A stretch of DNA of 64,000 nucleotides from Clostridiales bacterium (GTDB taxonomy: Bacteria > Bacillota > Clostridia > Christensenellales > UBA1242), in contig SVHS01000002.1 of NCBI GenBank assembly GCA_015055745.1, positions 62,001-126,000 of the forward strand, read 5' to 3'. The position numbers and the translations under genes were made by a program. The notes beneath the pieces are model-generated. The model searched no databases. It was not told the DNA's origin and saw nothing but the letters and a program-made list of their open reading frames with translations. This document shows, one piece after another, positions 44,501 through 50,054 of the stretch (positions are counted from its first letter, which is position 1; each line of letters opens with the position of its first letter).

Positions 44501-45460
44501 ATTAGTACAACCACTAAATGCAAAATTCGTAATCTCTGTCAATGTACTTGGCAAAACAATGGAAACTAAAGATGTGCAACCTAAAAATGTTAAATTTCCT
44601 ATCTTTTCTACACCTTCTAGAGTCAAGTTTTCAATATTTGTATACTGGAACGCATATTCCCCTATTTCTTTTACTTGACTAGGTATAGTAAAATCTGCTG
44701 GCAACCCTGTACAATTTGCAAATGCATAGTCTCCAATATATTCCAAAGATTCTGGGAAAATCACATTTGTAATTCCTTCACAATAATCAAAAGTACCACT
44801 TTCTAGTCTAGTGACCCCCTCAGGTATTGTCACTTCTCCTACTATATCCACTCCTTGGATTGTCAACATCTTTGTGATAGCTGTAGGCGTAGATACTAAG
44901 TCAATAGCACACCATTGCTCTAATGTACCAAGGTAATTCATCTTTGTTAAGTTAGTATTGTTTCCAAAAGCATTTATTTCTACAGTAGTTAGACTAGCTG
45001 GTAATTCTATACTTTCTAAAAGTTTTGCTTCTCTAAACGCATTTTTCTTGATTGTGCTCAATCCGTTAGGCAATCTTATATTTGTCAATTTTTGATCATT
45101 TTCAAATATTGATTCACCCAATGTAGTGGTAGCCACACCGTCAGCATTGGCATCTGGTACATATATTGTATAGCTATCTAGTGTATCGATGATAGCCTGA
45201 CCTGCTTCCGAGATGCCTGTGATAGTATCTCCATCGTATGTAAAGTGCTCTGGTAAATACAAATCATACAAAGTCTCTTCTGTCAAACTCATTGCATTAA
45301 TATTATATTGACTTTGAGCAGGAGCAACAGCCGTCACATTCGCGGCACTGACATCTTGATATGAAAAATTATTGTGTAAGCAAATTCCCACACCAGCCAC
45401 ACACGCACTGATAGAACACAATGCTGTAGCGATTATTTTGTTTATGCCCCTCTTTCTCAT
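35522..45460 (-). CDS. Giant surface protein: BspA-type LRR domain plus about 28 Ig-like repeats
   Basis: 3312 residues. A signal peptide ('IIATALCSISACVAGVGI', cleavage near 'VSAANV') and a C-terminal membrane helix ('LWIVLGIVGGLVLLIIIIL') followed by basic 'KRKRRQ' imply secretion and membrane anchoring. Residues about 90-480 are LRR_5/BspA-type repeats ('LTNIRLPNGLSTIKKNAF', 'VIFPESLEYIGDYAFANC'), a fold used in adhesion. From about 600 to 2990 I count 28 copies of an ~86-residue module with signatures 'YNG....P', 'DYTV.Y', 'NAGTY...I.G.GNYTG' and a closing 'F.I'. Residues 2990-3240 are unassigned. ATG has AAGGGGG upstream. Likely role: long extracellular stalk presenting the LRR head. No LPxTG motif. 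Confidence 0.88.
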   Translation of the reverse strand: MRKRGINKIIATALCSISACVAGVGICLHNNFSYQDVSAANVTAVAPAQSQYNINAMSLTEETLYDLYLPEHFTYDGDTITGISEAGQAIIDTLDSYTIYVPDANADGVATTTLGESIFENDQKLTNIRLPNGLSTIKKNAFREAKLLESIELPASLTTVEINAFGNNTNLTKMNYLGTLEQWCAIDLVSTPTAITKMLTIQGVDIVGEVTIPEGVTRLESGTFDYCEGITNVIFPESLEYIGDYAFANCTGLPADFTIPSQVKEIGEYAFQYTNIENLTLEGVEKIGNLTFLGCTSLVSIVLPSTLTEITNFAFSGCTNLTNMNYLGTLEQWCNINFNYSVANPTYYTKKLIIQGEEVKGHIDITQDFANGQFTFVNCEDIDSVAFGDNVTRVNSGIFEGTGITQIILPESVNYIGGAAFKNCSNLVSVAINFDDYIGLGFDTFDGCENLENIIFKNSTVYNKILNLDVFSEYTNDITYEVKLNYIEKGSTTTITKLYNRALTWTKANDGTWDNLTTVSPLPSSGTNTSWRLADGTEATESAILSMLSDSELEDEIDITLVTDMNSSTVGVLFADNVEYNGQTNVPTTYLTDLATNEPLVYGVDYEMVLSDTTDYVNVGSKSFVIRGKGHYSGELSFNYFITPFELVYTVDRDSCTGTTTITYGDGAPTLESIVFVNMGGYVIELPADGIAITYRGTPTVGGDYAYVLTGSGNYMGSTTIPITVNPKDINNVSVDDIPDYDYTGSAITPEPIVKDTINGETKTLINGTDYIVSYSNNTNAGTAYITITGQNNYTSTKQISFEILQKSFSYLDVVINTNSFTYNGQIQTPAITSIKLGDFTINSGDYTVKYFLASDLANEAEPVNAGTYKMYIYPTDTLKYTDSKSIEFTINKASLVDANIQQNKSTFTYNAMAQRPTFTVIVNGRTLVENTDFEVSFDVDPINVGTYTCTFTGIGNNYTDEKTIEDMFSITALNITGATIVLEGSEYTYAGEAITPNVTSMTIGGVTVTDFDDFTISYTDNNSATTATVTIAPQDTNKNFTGSASTTFVIGKGAISSAVLSIDSATYNAKQQKPTYTVYSSTGVVLKENTDYKVTLSNDSFDYINAGSVTYTITGLNSFTGTITKIFTIAPYDISSISLSLADSEYDREENLPNITITDSNNNVLLDSDYTVKYYTDSERETEVTDVINAGTYYVSILGQGNYIGTIETTYIIEPKSIDSLSATVEGSYVYNGSAFTPDVVMKDGDYSLVKDTDYTLTYADNTAKGEATITITGQGNYTDSKTTTFTIASASFDTATVTLGGATGLVYNGKSQKPTSITVMIDGQTLTEDVDFTVSYPTDTTNAGEKTIVITSINANYSGTQKATYFIDQKVLSSGDGYTLEGFDDTVDYTGGSITFPSLKIYDNNLSSYLVSSDSYKDYTIAYQGNQEVGTATLTITGQGNYTDSIELEFSIEPLTIDTVTLSMSNTVYNGQTHNINITVKAGDVTLDADEYTVVYQRENNGGVWQNTTDFTSAGVIRVVVKSNSTNFVDASIDGKIGEIEILPATISTVTFKNNITYATYNISSLEDQIVIGAVKTENHLTLDADDYIVSYQREGTSGWQTTADFTSAGTIRVLVQAGDNLNYKGYAYADFVIYPKSINDDDITIRYYFVDENGNQVDQYGNASATEVYYDRETAGAQVYVGQLLAPEIIFNNGTTTETLNSNDTDYTYTIESKNHQFTDFKQVDTYVMSIVAEGNYTDTYSPEFQVVAAEFTSETIDITIIETVEATGAIKDKFIYDGQAITLSAEDIAVTYTKPGAEPIDLVWGTDFSVYDYTGELTLENENGEKYTVDVVNGYAQNINAGTAMVFLQGLGENFQETYVCKHFTIYPYTVIDDENSAVNVAIQDSDNRIYNGKPWTPGLSTATSTIEPNKNFTLEAGTDYTLTYDNNVNATNETNKAIAYVTFKGNYTGSLALKFNIKAKDISSTDVSLADIENKVYSGAEQKPEIDMTYEGMSLVESTDYNVAYKDSLGNEVSEIKNAGTYTIIINGTGNYTGTREIDFTIDKKLLSGITINKSEGEYFREAHDFTITVTDVDGSVVSDDEYTLKYYNEETEIFAPFVNAMTIAIKVVPNEDGNYYLADGSELNTQYIITPKDLSDLTIELSQDSYIYSGEENKPTVTILWNGEDITDEIGYSLAYSDHVNVGEATVTISAEDNNYTGSVDIPFTITKKKITSVTLSEDSVVYDGEEHTFTVAVYDNDGGVVYASEYNINYTDEEGEPVALPVTDVIKVKVQIVPKAKGNYELADSELYTTYEITQYDISDITPILTDSYTFTGNELVLDMSILDANGNTLATDDYTVTYYTDSVRETEATNVINAGTYYLTISGQGNYTSSIDAEITITPKAISEDMIYCGDHQAYQISGDDTGHWYIADQMYTGEAITPTLTIRYNGQTYETSELNYVGNTSEGLASITYTAPANGNFSGSVNIYFYIVKVGINQDNYTDYVDVEPIADQQYTGSAICPEIKISIGGNQLEKDTDFTVSFTNNTNVGTATVSVSFDDIASSKYSGGFIFTFEIVQRTLSNDMLAIIESKPYTGSEQTADITLTLGDYTLDLDDYTVKYYTDSERNDETTNVINAGTYYLTITGEGNFAGELKSTFTISAKNLEDSMLTIKPSDVIYNGSEQKTTLSMSYDTIPMVEGVDYEVEYDQTPINARAYTLTIRGQGNFGGTITTTYIITPKTITVEMFEAVTSQVYTGTQICPTLTIKETGLTANDYTVTYGENIAAGITGTIEITGKNNYASSARITFSISQRDISDAAITVGNISATTYNGTEQKATITLTSNGVDMTGNFIVTYYTDETRQTVATEIKNAGTYYLTISGQNGLTGSRTAEYVINPVVLTDDMLTAFASPNYDGLNKNPTITLTLSNGNKLTANDYTVIYKNSSGDEVSEIKYAGDYTVIISGQNNATGAITATYTVKKANPNVAPDIDLKDWLFYAGQDISKIKFDQDLGLGEIPYGGTKSSTYATQGMMKFDSKILIPGNNTVTWTFTPQSDSFEVVTGSMTIYAYVETEVIFGGQNTLVEGVNTNLNISVKAKYNNTILSSSLYTITYKDASGAVVQDINKSGRYTVIVAMTNTMYKIGGESETHVYVKASVLTSEIKGLYVESNAGFDEGVEIKIFTITEESEIKTYLGEVFDDIQNISHITVIKLMKNGKEFIHDNYTIYITDEFDLSGGGIYCFDGELTDVSRMIKNHDKAILALNDYAILVYAEKVVNNTLWIVLGIVGGLVLLIIIILTIYLVKRKRRQMIRQATITNTLPTSKTWHK

Positions 45461-45497
45461 ATTAGCCCCCTTAATAGAAGAAAATTTATTTACACTA

Positions 45498-45526
45498 ATT
45501 ATACTAAAATTTCAATTTATTAGCAA
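45498..45526 (-). promoter_or_regulatory. Predicted promoter of the 3312-residue protein gene
   Basis: TTGCTA (45521-45526), 17 bp, TATAAT (45498-45503) on the minus strand, about 30 nt before the start. The remainder of the 45461-45749 gap is AT-rich without other features. Confidence 0.65.
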
Positions 45527-45721
45527 TTATTTTACATGAAATAATTAAAATTTTAATAGTATATTAAATATTAAAAAACTTTTATAAAATAGCATTTTAC
45601 ATTAATTTATAAAGATAAAAAAATATCTTTTAAAAATTATTATTTATAAAAATTATAAAAATATTTTGTTTTTATTAAAAATTATGTATTTTTTACTATT
45701 TTTTGCACATTTTCTATTTAA

Positions 45722-45746
45722 TAAAAAAGATGAGCTTACGCTCACC
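45722..45746 (-). terminator. Terminator of the acidic zinc-ribbon gene
   Basis: GGTGAGC-GTAA-GCTCATC hairpin followed by TTTTTT on the minus strand. Confidence 0.85.
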
Positions 45747-45749
45747 TAA

Positions 45750-46256
45750 CTAAAAATCTTCATCACCATCATCGTCGTCATCATCATCTTCGTCGTCATC
45801 TATACCGTCTAGCTCAAAATCATCGTCATCGTCGTCATCGTCATCGTCATCTATCTCTTTTTCCATATCTTCATCAAACGCGAAATCATCATCGATGCCA
45901 GCTGTGTCTTCCATATCATCATTGTCGTAAGAATCTACACGATCATCATCGTCGTCATCTTCTTCGTCATCATCGTCAGAAATATACTTGTGCCAATCCG
46001 CTACTTCTCTATCTTCTGCTTCTTCGCTCATCACGATGCCTAGCTCTTGTTTGCAACTGTCACACACTTCTTCATCGCTTTGCACAAAATTGATCTTACA
46101 AATAGGACAAAGCTCAAGATCGCCAATATCATCATCACTCGCCTCTATTAGCTTGAGCTCTTTTTTGCAGACATTACAATACTTGTCTGCCTTTTTGATA
46201 TAATTCAATTCACAACGTGGACATAATATCCATACAGGTTTTGTAGACTTTGCCAT
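45750..46256 (-). CDS. Double zinc-ribbon protein with long polyacidic tail
   Basis: 168 residues. The N-terminal half holds two similar zinc-ribbon units: 'CPRCELNY..'/'CNVCKKEL' (about residues 12-34) and 'CPICKINF'/'CDSCKQEL' (about 50-72), each with two CxxC pairs and ending KEL/QEL, suggesting internal duplication. The C-terminal ~85 residues are almost only Asp and Glu, with runs such as 'DDDDDDDDDDD'. The layout (small folded head plus disordered acidic tail) recalls the RNA-polymerase delta factor by analogy only; the heads are unrelated. Binding to RNA polymerase, ribosomes or basic proteins is possible. It has a promoter, an upstream Spo0A box, AGGAG, and its own terminator, and lies directly downstream of spo0A. 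Confidence 0.85.
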   Translation of the reverse strand: MAKSTKPVWILCPRCELNYIKKADKYCNVCKKELKLIEASDDDIGDLELCPICKINFVQSDEEVCDSCKQELGIVMSEEAEDREVADWHKYISDDDDEEDDDDDDRVDSYDNDDMEDTAGIDDDFAFDEDMEKEIDDDDDDDDDDDFELDGIDDDEDDDDDDDGDEDF

Positions 46257-46281
46257 GTATACTCTCCTTCAAACTTAGTAT

Positions 46282-46310
46282 ATTATATCCACTTATAAAA
46301 TGTTTGTCTA
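46282..46310 (-). promoter_or_regulatory. Predicted promoter of the acidic zinc-ribbon gene
   Basis: TAGACA (46305-46310), 17 bp, TATAAT (46282-46287) on the minus strand, close to the start codon. Confidence 0.7.
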
Positions 46311-46339
46311 CTGATTTTCACATTTTTAAAAAACTTTTT

Positions 46340-46348
46340 TTCGACAAA
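46340..46348 (-). promoter_or_regulatory. Spo0A-box sequence upstream of the acidic zinc-ribbon gene
   Basis: TTTGTCGAA exactly matches the 0A-box consensus, about 30 bp upstream of the -35 element, a position compatible with activation. Confidence 0.55.
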
Positions 46349-46374
46349 AACTTGAAATTTGCGCAGAAAAAAAG

Positions 46375-46403
46375 AGTCCCAAGTCTTATCTCTCTTTTTT
46401 ACA
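46375..46403 (-). terminator. Possible terminator of spo0A
   Basis: On the minus strand AAGAG...CTCTT with a 15-nt loop is followed by a seven-T run. The stem is short, so this is a weak call. Confidence 0.45.
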
Positions 46404-46408
46404 TTGAT

Positions 46409-47155
46409 TTAAGCACCCTCGATTAGCATTTTATCTGCTACGAGCGCGATAAATTCTCCATTGGTAGGCTTTTCGTTGGAAGAATATACCTTGATACCAA
46501 AAAGATTATTGATGTTTTCTATCTTACCTCTATTCCAAGCCACTTCTATCGCATGACGAATAGCTCTCTCAACCTTAGATGCGCTAGTATCATATTTTTC
46601 TGCGATAGTAGGATAAAGTTTCTTCGTGATAGAGTTTATTATCTCTGGATTTGCTATAGCTAGCTTTATAGCCTCACGTAAAAATTGATATCCCTTAATG
46701 TGTGCAGGTATACCTACTGTAATAAATATATTTGTAATCTTTTCTTCTATCTGATTATTTGATTTTGAGTTAAAAAAAACATTAGTCTGAGATTTCTCAG
46801 GATTTACTATATCTGATATCCTGTCTTTCAGGGTTTCTATGTCAAATGGTTTGATACAATAATATTTTGCACCCATACTGATAGCTTTATTGATAAATCC
46901 ATCTATAGATAGAGCTGACTGTATTACAATATTAGTCTTCTGACTCGCTTTTTCAAGGACCTTAAATCCATCGCTATCACGCAATACTATATCTGTCACT
47001 ACCACGTCAGGATTATAATTAGTCACTAATGTGATAAGCTCTTCTCCACTAGTGGTGGTAGCCAATACTTCATGATTTTCATCAGTAAAATGCTTTGTCA
47101 TCTCATTTAAAATATTTTGATCTTCATCTGCGAGTATAATGGTAGTTTTTTTCAT
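46409..47155 (-). CDS. spo0A: Sporulation master response regulator Spo0A
   Basis: 248 residues. The receiver domain (1-120) has the acidic pocket Asp10-Glu11-Asp12, phospho-acceptor Asp55 ('VVTDIVL') and Lys102 ('CIKPFD'); the usual Thr after the acceptor is Ser80 ('IQSALS'). The effector domain (about 135-248) has the Spo0A DNA-recognition helix 'ASKVERAIRHAIEVAWNRG' and ends 'NGEFIALVADKMLIE', both typical. When phosphorylated it binds 0A boxes to start sporulation. AAGGGGG precedes the start. It is divergent from the SPOCS/LysM gene, with a 0A-like site between. The linker is somewhat longer and more polar than in Bacillus. Confidence 0.97.
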   Translation of the reverse strand: MKKTTIILADEDQNILNEMTKHFTDENHEVLATTTSGEELITLVTNYNPDVVVTDIVLRDSDGFKVLEKASQKTNIVIQSALSIDGFINKAISMGAKYYCIKPFDIETLKDRISDIVNPEKSQTNVFFNSKSNNQIEEKITNIFITVGIPAHIKGYQFLREAIKLAIANPEIINSITKKLYPTIAEKYDTSASKVERAIRHAIEVAWNRGKIENINNLFGIKVYSSNEKPTNGEFIALVADKMLIEGA

Positions 47156-47494
47156 GTTTCCCCCTTAAAATTTGATGTCCATATTGTTTGTCGGACATAG
47201 CTCTATATTAGCAAAAAAGTGCGAAATATTAGTAAAAGAAATATCTATAAATTTGCTTATATTTAGATTTTTTTCATATATAAAAAACTATTATGTCGAA
47301 TTTATTTCCCACTAGATGTCTAATCAAAAACTATTTGCACATTTTTTATTTTTTCATGTGAGTTTTTTCTTATATTTACCGATTTTTAGTACTTTTCATC
47401 TTTCAATGTAGAAAAGATTTTTTATCTTTAAATTTCACCAAAGTATCATATTTCTTCTGCGTAAATTATACATTATTTAAGGACAGGAGGTTGT
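47156..47494. promoter_or_regulatory. Divergent intergenic region spo0A / SPOCS gene with a Spo0A-box-like site
   Basis: This 339-bp AT-rich gap carries the ribosome sites of both genes (AAGGGGG for spo0A, AGGAGG for the SPOCS gene) and TGTCGAA at 47294-47300, the 7-bp core of the 0A box. It could serve Spo0A autoregulation. I could not pick single convincing promoter pairs. Confidence 0.5.
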
Positions 47495-49000
47495 ATGGAA
47501 GAAAACAACGTAAAAATCGCATACGCAAAAAATCTAAATAAACTAAACTTCAATTCTACTATCAGCATGACTATTGATTCCAATGTAAATATAAAGAGTA
47601 TCTTGGATATCAGTAGTTATCTTTTTGACCAACGTGTAGAATGTGGCAGTGGCAAAGCTATCGTGACAGGAAAACTAGGTCTAAAAGTCTTATATATAGA
47701 TACAGACAATATCACAAACACACTCTCAGACAGCCAGAGCTTTAGCGAAACTATTTTAGACAATAGTATTACAAGTGACTGCTATATAAATATTGCTAAT
47801 ACTAGTATCGCAAACCATATCTTATCTAGTGACGGTACATTGAAAATTAATTGCGATATAAATATCGCCCCAATACTGTATCTAAATTTATCTATACACA
47901 ACAATTTGACTGCTTTTGAGAGTATGATGGTAAAGAAAAGTGAATTGAATACAAACACTATCTCAAATCTAGTGGATACTAGCTTTGAATACACTACAAA
48001 TATCGAGACAAAAGACCGTATCGCAAAGATTCTCTATCACAATGCTTACTTTTCTCCAGAAAAGACTACAGCAAACGAGGAATACGCTATCGTAGAAGGT
48101 AAAATATATAGTTCCCTTATCTACGAAGCTACAGAAGGAGAAGAGACTGTTATACGTCAACATATTGATACACATACAGTCAAAAGTGATGTAAATATCG
48201 CACATTTACCATCAGACTGTACATTGGACCTATCTTTCTCTCTTGATAGATCTCGTGAAGATATCTCTACAGAGATGGAAGACGATACTTCTATCATCAC
48301 TATCAAGCACAATATCAAAGCTACAGGTGTGGCTCTAAAAGAAATCACGATCGATGTTGTAGATGATGCTTACAGTACAGAAAATGAAGTAGAGCTTGCT
48401 CTATCAAATCGTGAATATACAAAAAGAATATTAAAAGATACTCTCAGCGAAGTCGTATCCAATGAAATCACTCTATCAGACAATGAAACTGCTATAGACG
48501 ATATCCTTGCCAATCTAGACATCTCGCCAGAAATCACAAATTCTTACATCAAAGATGAAACTTTGTATATCGAAGGTATAATATCTTCAAATCTAGCTTA
48601 TATAGATGAAAATAAGGAATATAAGCATAAACAAATCGAGTCACCATTTATTATCAACACAAAAATCAATATGTCTACACTTCATTCCCTACACAACACT
48701 ATCACAGTGACAGACTGCAAGACAAAAGCCAAGAGAGGTACTATTGTCGAGCTAGAGTATAGTTTATTTATCAGCCTTGCTATCTATGAAAAGGAATCAA
48801 AAGAAATGGTGGACAATTTTACCTTAGGCAAACCTTATGACTTTGGCGCATATGATTATCAAATCTTCCTTGCTAAACCAAATGAGACTATCTGGGAGCT
48901 ATGCAAGCGTATCAAAATCTCCACTGACGATATCTACCAGTACAACAAAAATCTCCCTCTCATCATGGAAGGTGGAGAAAAGGTCGTCATCAAACGATAA
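47495..49000 (+). CDS. SPOCS (DUF3794) and LysM domain protein, SipL-like
   Basis: 501 residues, no signal peptide or membrane span. Residues about 20-150, 165-280 and 310-420 look like repeated SPOCS (DUF3794) beta domains ('VECGSGKAIVTGKLGLKVLY', 'AYAIVEGKIYSSLIY'-type strands, 'YIEGIISSNLAYID'), and the C terminus is a LysM domain ('NETIWELCKRIKISTDDIY', 'GGEKVVIK'). This architecture matches clostridial SipL, which binds SpoIVA and tethers coat assembly to the forespore. The ribosome site AGGAGG is ideal. The gene is divergent from spo0A. I leave the symbol empty because SipL orthology rests on architecture alone. Expected expression is in the mother cell. Confidence 0.85.
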   Translation: MEENNVKIAYAKNLNKLNFNSTISMTIDSNVNIKSILDISSYLFDQRVECGSGKAIVTGKLGLKVLYIDTDNITNTLSDSQSFSETILDNSITSDCYINIANTSIANHILSSDGTLKINCDINIAPILYLNLSIHNNLTAFESMMVKKSELNTNTISNLVDTSFEYTTNIETKDRIAKILYHNAYFSPEKTTANEEYAIVEGKIYSSLIYEATEGEETVIRQHIDTHTVKSDVNIAHLPSDCTLDLSFSLDRSREDISTEMEDDTSIITIKHNIKATGVALKEITIDVVDDAYSTENEVELALSNREYTKRILKDTLSEVVSNEITLSDNETAIDDILANLDISPEITNSYIKDETLYIEGIISSNLAYIDENKEYKHKQIESPFIINTKINMSTLHSLHNTITVTDCKTKAKRGTIVELEYSLFISLAIYEKESKEMVDNFTLGKPYDFGAYDYQIFLAKPNETIWELCKRIKISTDDIYQYNKNLPLIMEGGEKVVIKR

Positions 49001-49028
49001 AAAAACGGTCGTATGACCGTTTTTTTTA
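49000..49028. terminator. Bidirectional terminator between the SPOCS gene and gpsA
   Basis: ACGGTC-GTAT-GACCGT with an A-run before and a T-run after; it ends both convergent units. Confidence 0.88.
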
Positions 49029-50054
49029 ATTCAAATCCAAAGCTTCAGTGATTTTACCGCTAATATATAATCCTGCTCTATCGATAGGCACACGATTAGA
49101 CACTACAGCGTCTACAGACTCAGTGATAGGCATCTTGAGCTGTTTGTCATTACTCACACGAGCATTAAATCTAATCATATTTTTTATCAAAGCCTTTGCT
49201 GTCATGATACCTTCTACTGAGCCGACGTCTATAGTAGATTGTAGTATCTCTCTATCAGTAGTCTTCTGCTTTACTATCTGAGTACCAAAGGTTAAATTTT
49301 TACTATTTTTATCAAAGAGTGTCGCCTGAAAGTCTCCCAAAAAAGCCAAGCCCTGAGCAGATACTTCGTCTCCACCCATAGCGTTGATAAATTTACCTAT
49401 TTCTTTTACTGACGCAGGCATTAATGGGCCTTTCTTTTGTTCTAGATTGCTCCCCTCGAGTATACCCGCAGCGATACCCATTACATTTTTAGCCGCAGCG
49501 CCTATTTCTGAGCCTACTATATCCTCACTATATACTAGATCTAATAGTCCAGGGTTTCTAAATTCATCTATGAGCTCCTTGGCAAAGTCTGGACGATACG
49601 CAGATATCAGCATATCTGTCGGCTGACCAGCAGAAATGTTTTGTACATGACCGGGTCCTACCCATACAGCTATATTTTCTTTATTGACACCATTGTCCAT
49701 GACTATTTCACTCAGTCTCCTACCAGTAGTAGCTTCTATGCCTTTCATGGCAAGGATATATCGTTTTTTCTCATAGCCAGGCACAGCCTTTACTACTTGG
49801 AAAAAGCTATCCAAATGCTGACTAAGGATAGATATGACTACCACATCTCCATAATCTAGAGCCTTCTTCAAGTCGTGAGTAAAATCCACATTCTCAGACA
49901 ATGTGACATATTGATTTTTACGAGTGGTAAAAAGCGTGCTTTCTGGCCTTCCCTCATGCTCACGCTCCCACATTAGCACATTATGATTTTTTCTATCCAA
50001 GCAAAGAGCAACACAAGACGCCCATCTACCTGTGCCCAATACACTAATCTTCAT
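49026..50054 (-). CDS. gpsA: Glycerol-3-phosphate dehydrogenase [NAD(P)+], divergent GpsA family member
   Basis: 342 residues. The N-terminal Rossmann motif is 'ISVLGTGRWASCVA', followed by 'AMKGIEATTGRRLSE', 'VWVGPGHVQNI', 'GSEIGAAAKNVMGIAAGI' with the catalytic Lys, and 'GLAFLGDFQATLFDKNSKN'. GpsA makes sn-glycerol 3-phosphate for phospholipids from dihydroxyacetone phosphate. Several normally strict motifs are altered: GPSHAEE reads GPGHVQN and the TC.S..SRN segment reads TLFDKNSKN, so cofactor or substrate use may have shifted. It overlaps the end of lysS by 11 nt with GGAGAGG before the ATG, so it is translated from the lysS mRNA. Family assignment is firm; exact activity less so. Confidence 0.83.
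   Translation of the reverse strand: MKISVLGTGRWASCVALCLDRKNHNVLMWEREHEGRPESTLFTTRKNQYVTLSENVDFTHDLKKALDYGDVVVISILSQHLDSFFQVVKAVPGYEKKRYILAMKGIEATTGRRLSEIVMDNGVNKENIAVWVGPGHVQNISAGQPTDMLISAYRPDFAKELIDEFRNPGLLDLVYSEDIVGSEIGAAAKNVMGIAAGILEGSNLEQKKGPLMPASVKEIGKFINAMGGDEVSAQGLAFLGDFQATLFDKNSKNLTFGTQIVKQKTTDREILQSTIDVGSVEGIMTAKALIKNMIRFNARVSNDKQLKMPITESVDAVVSNRVPIDRAGLYISGKITEALDLN

Noticed and set aside
35522-45460. CRISPR array or tandem DNA repeat
   Set aside because: The periodicity is at protein-module level (~86 residues) with diverged DNA, not short identical repeats with spacers; no cas genes are present.
45750-46000. GAT/GAC-like trinucleotide repeat (microsatellite)
   Set aside because: It stays in frame and encodes the polyacidic tail with mixed codons, so it is explained as coding sequence.
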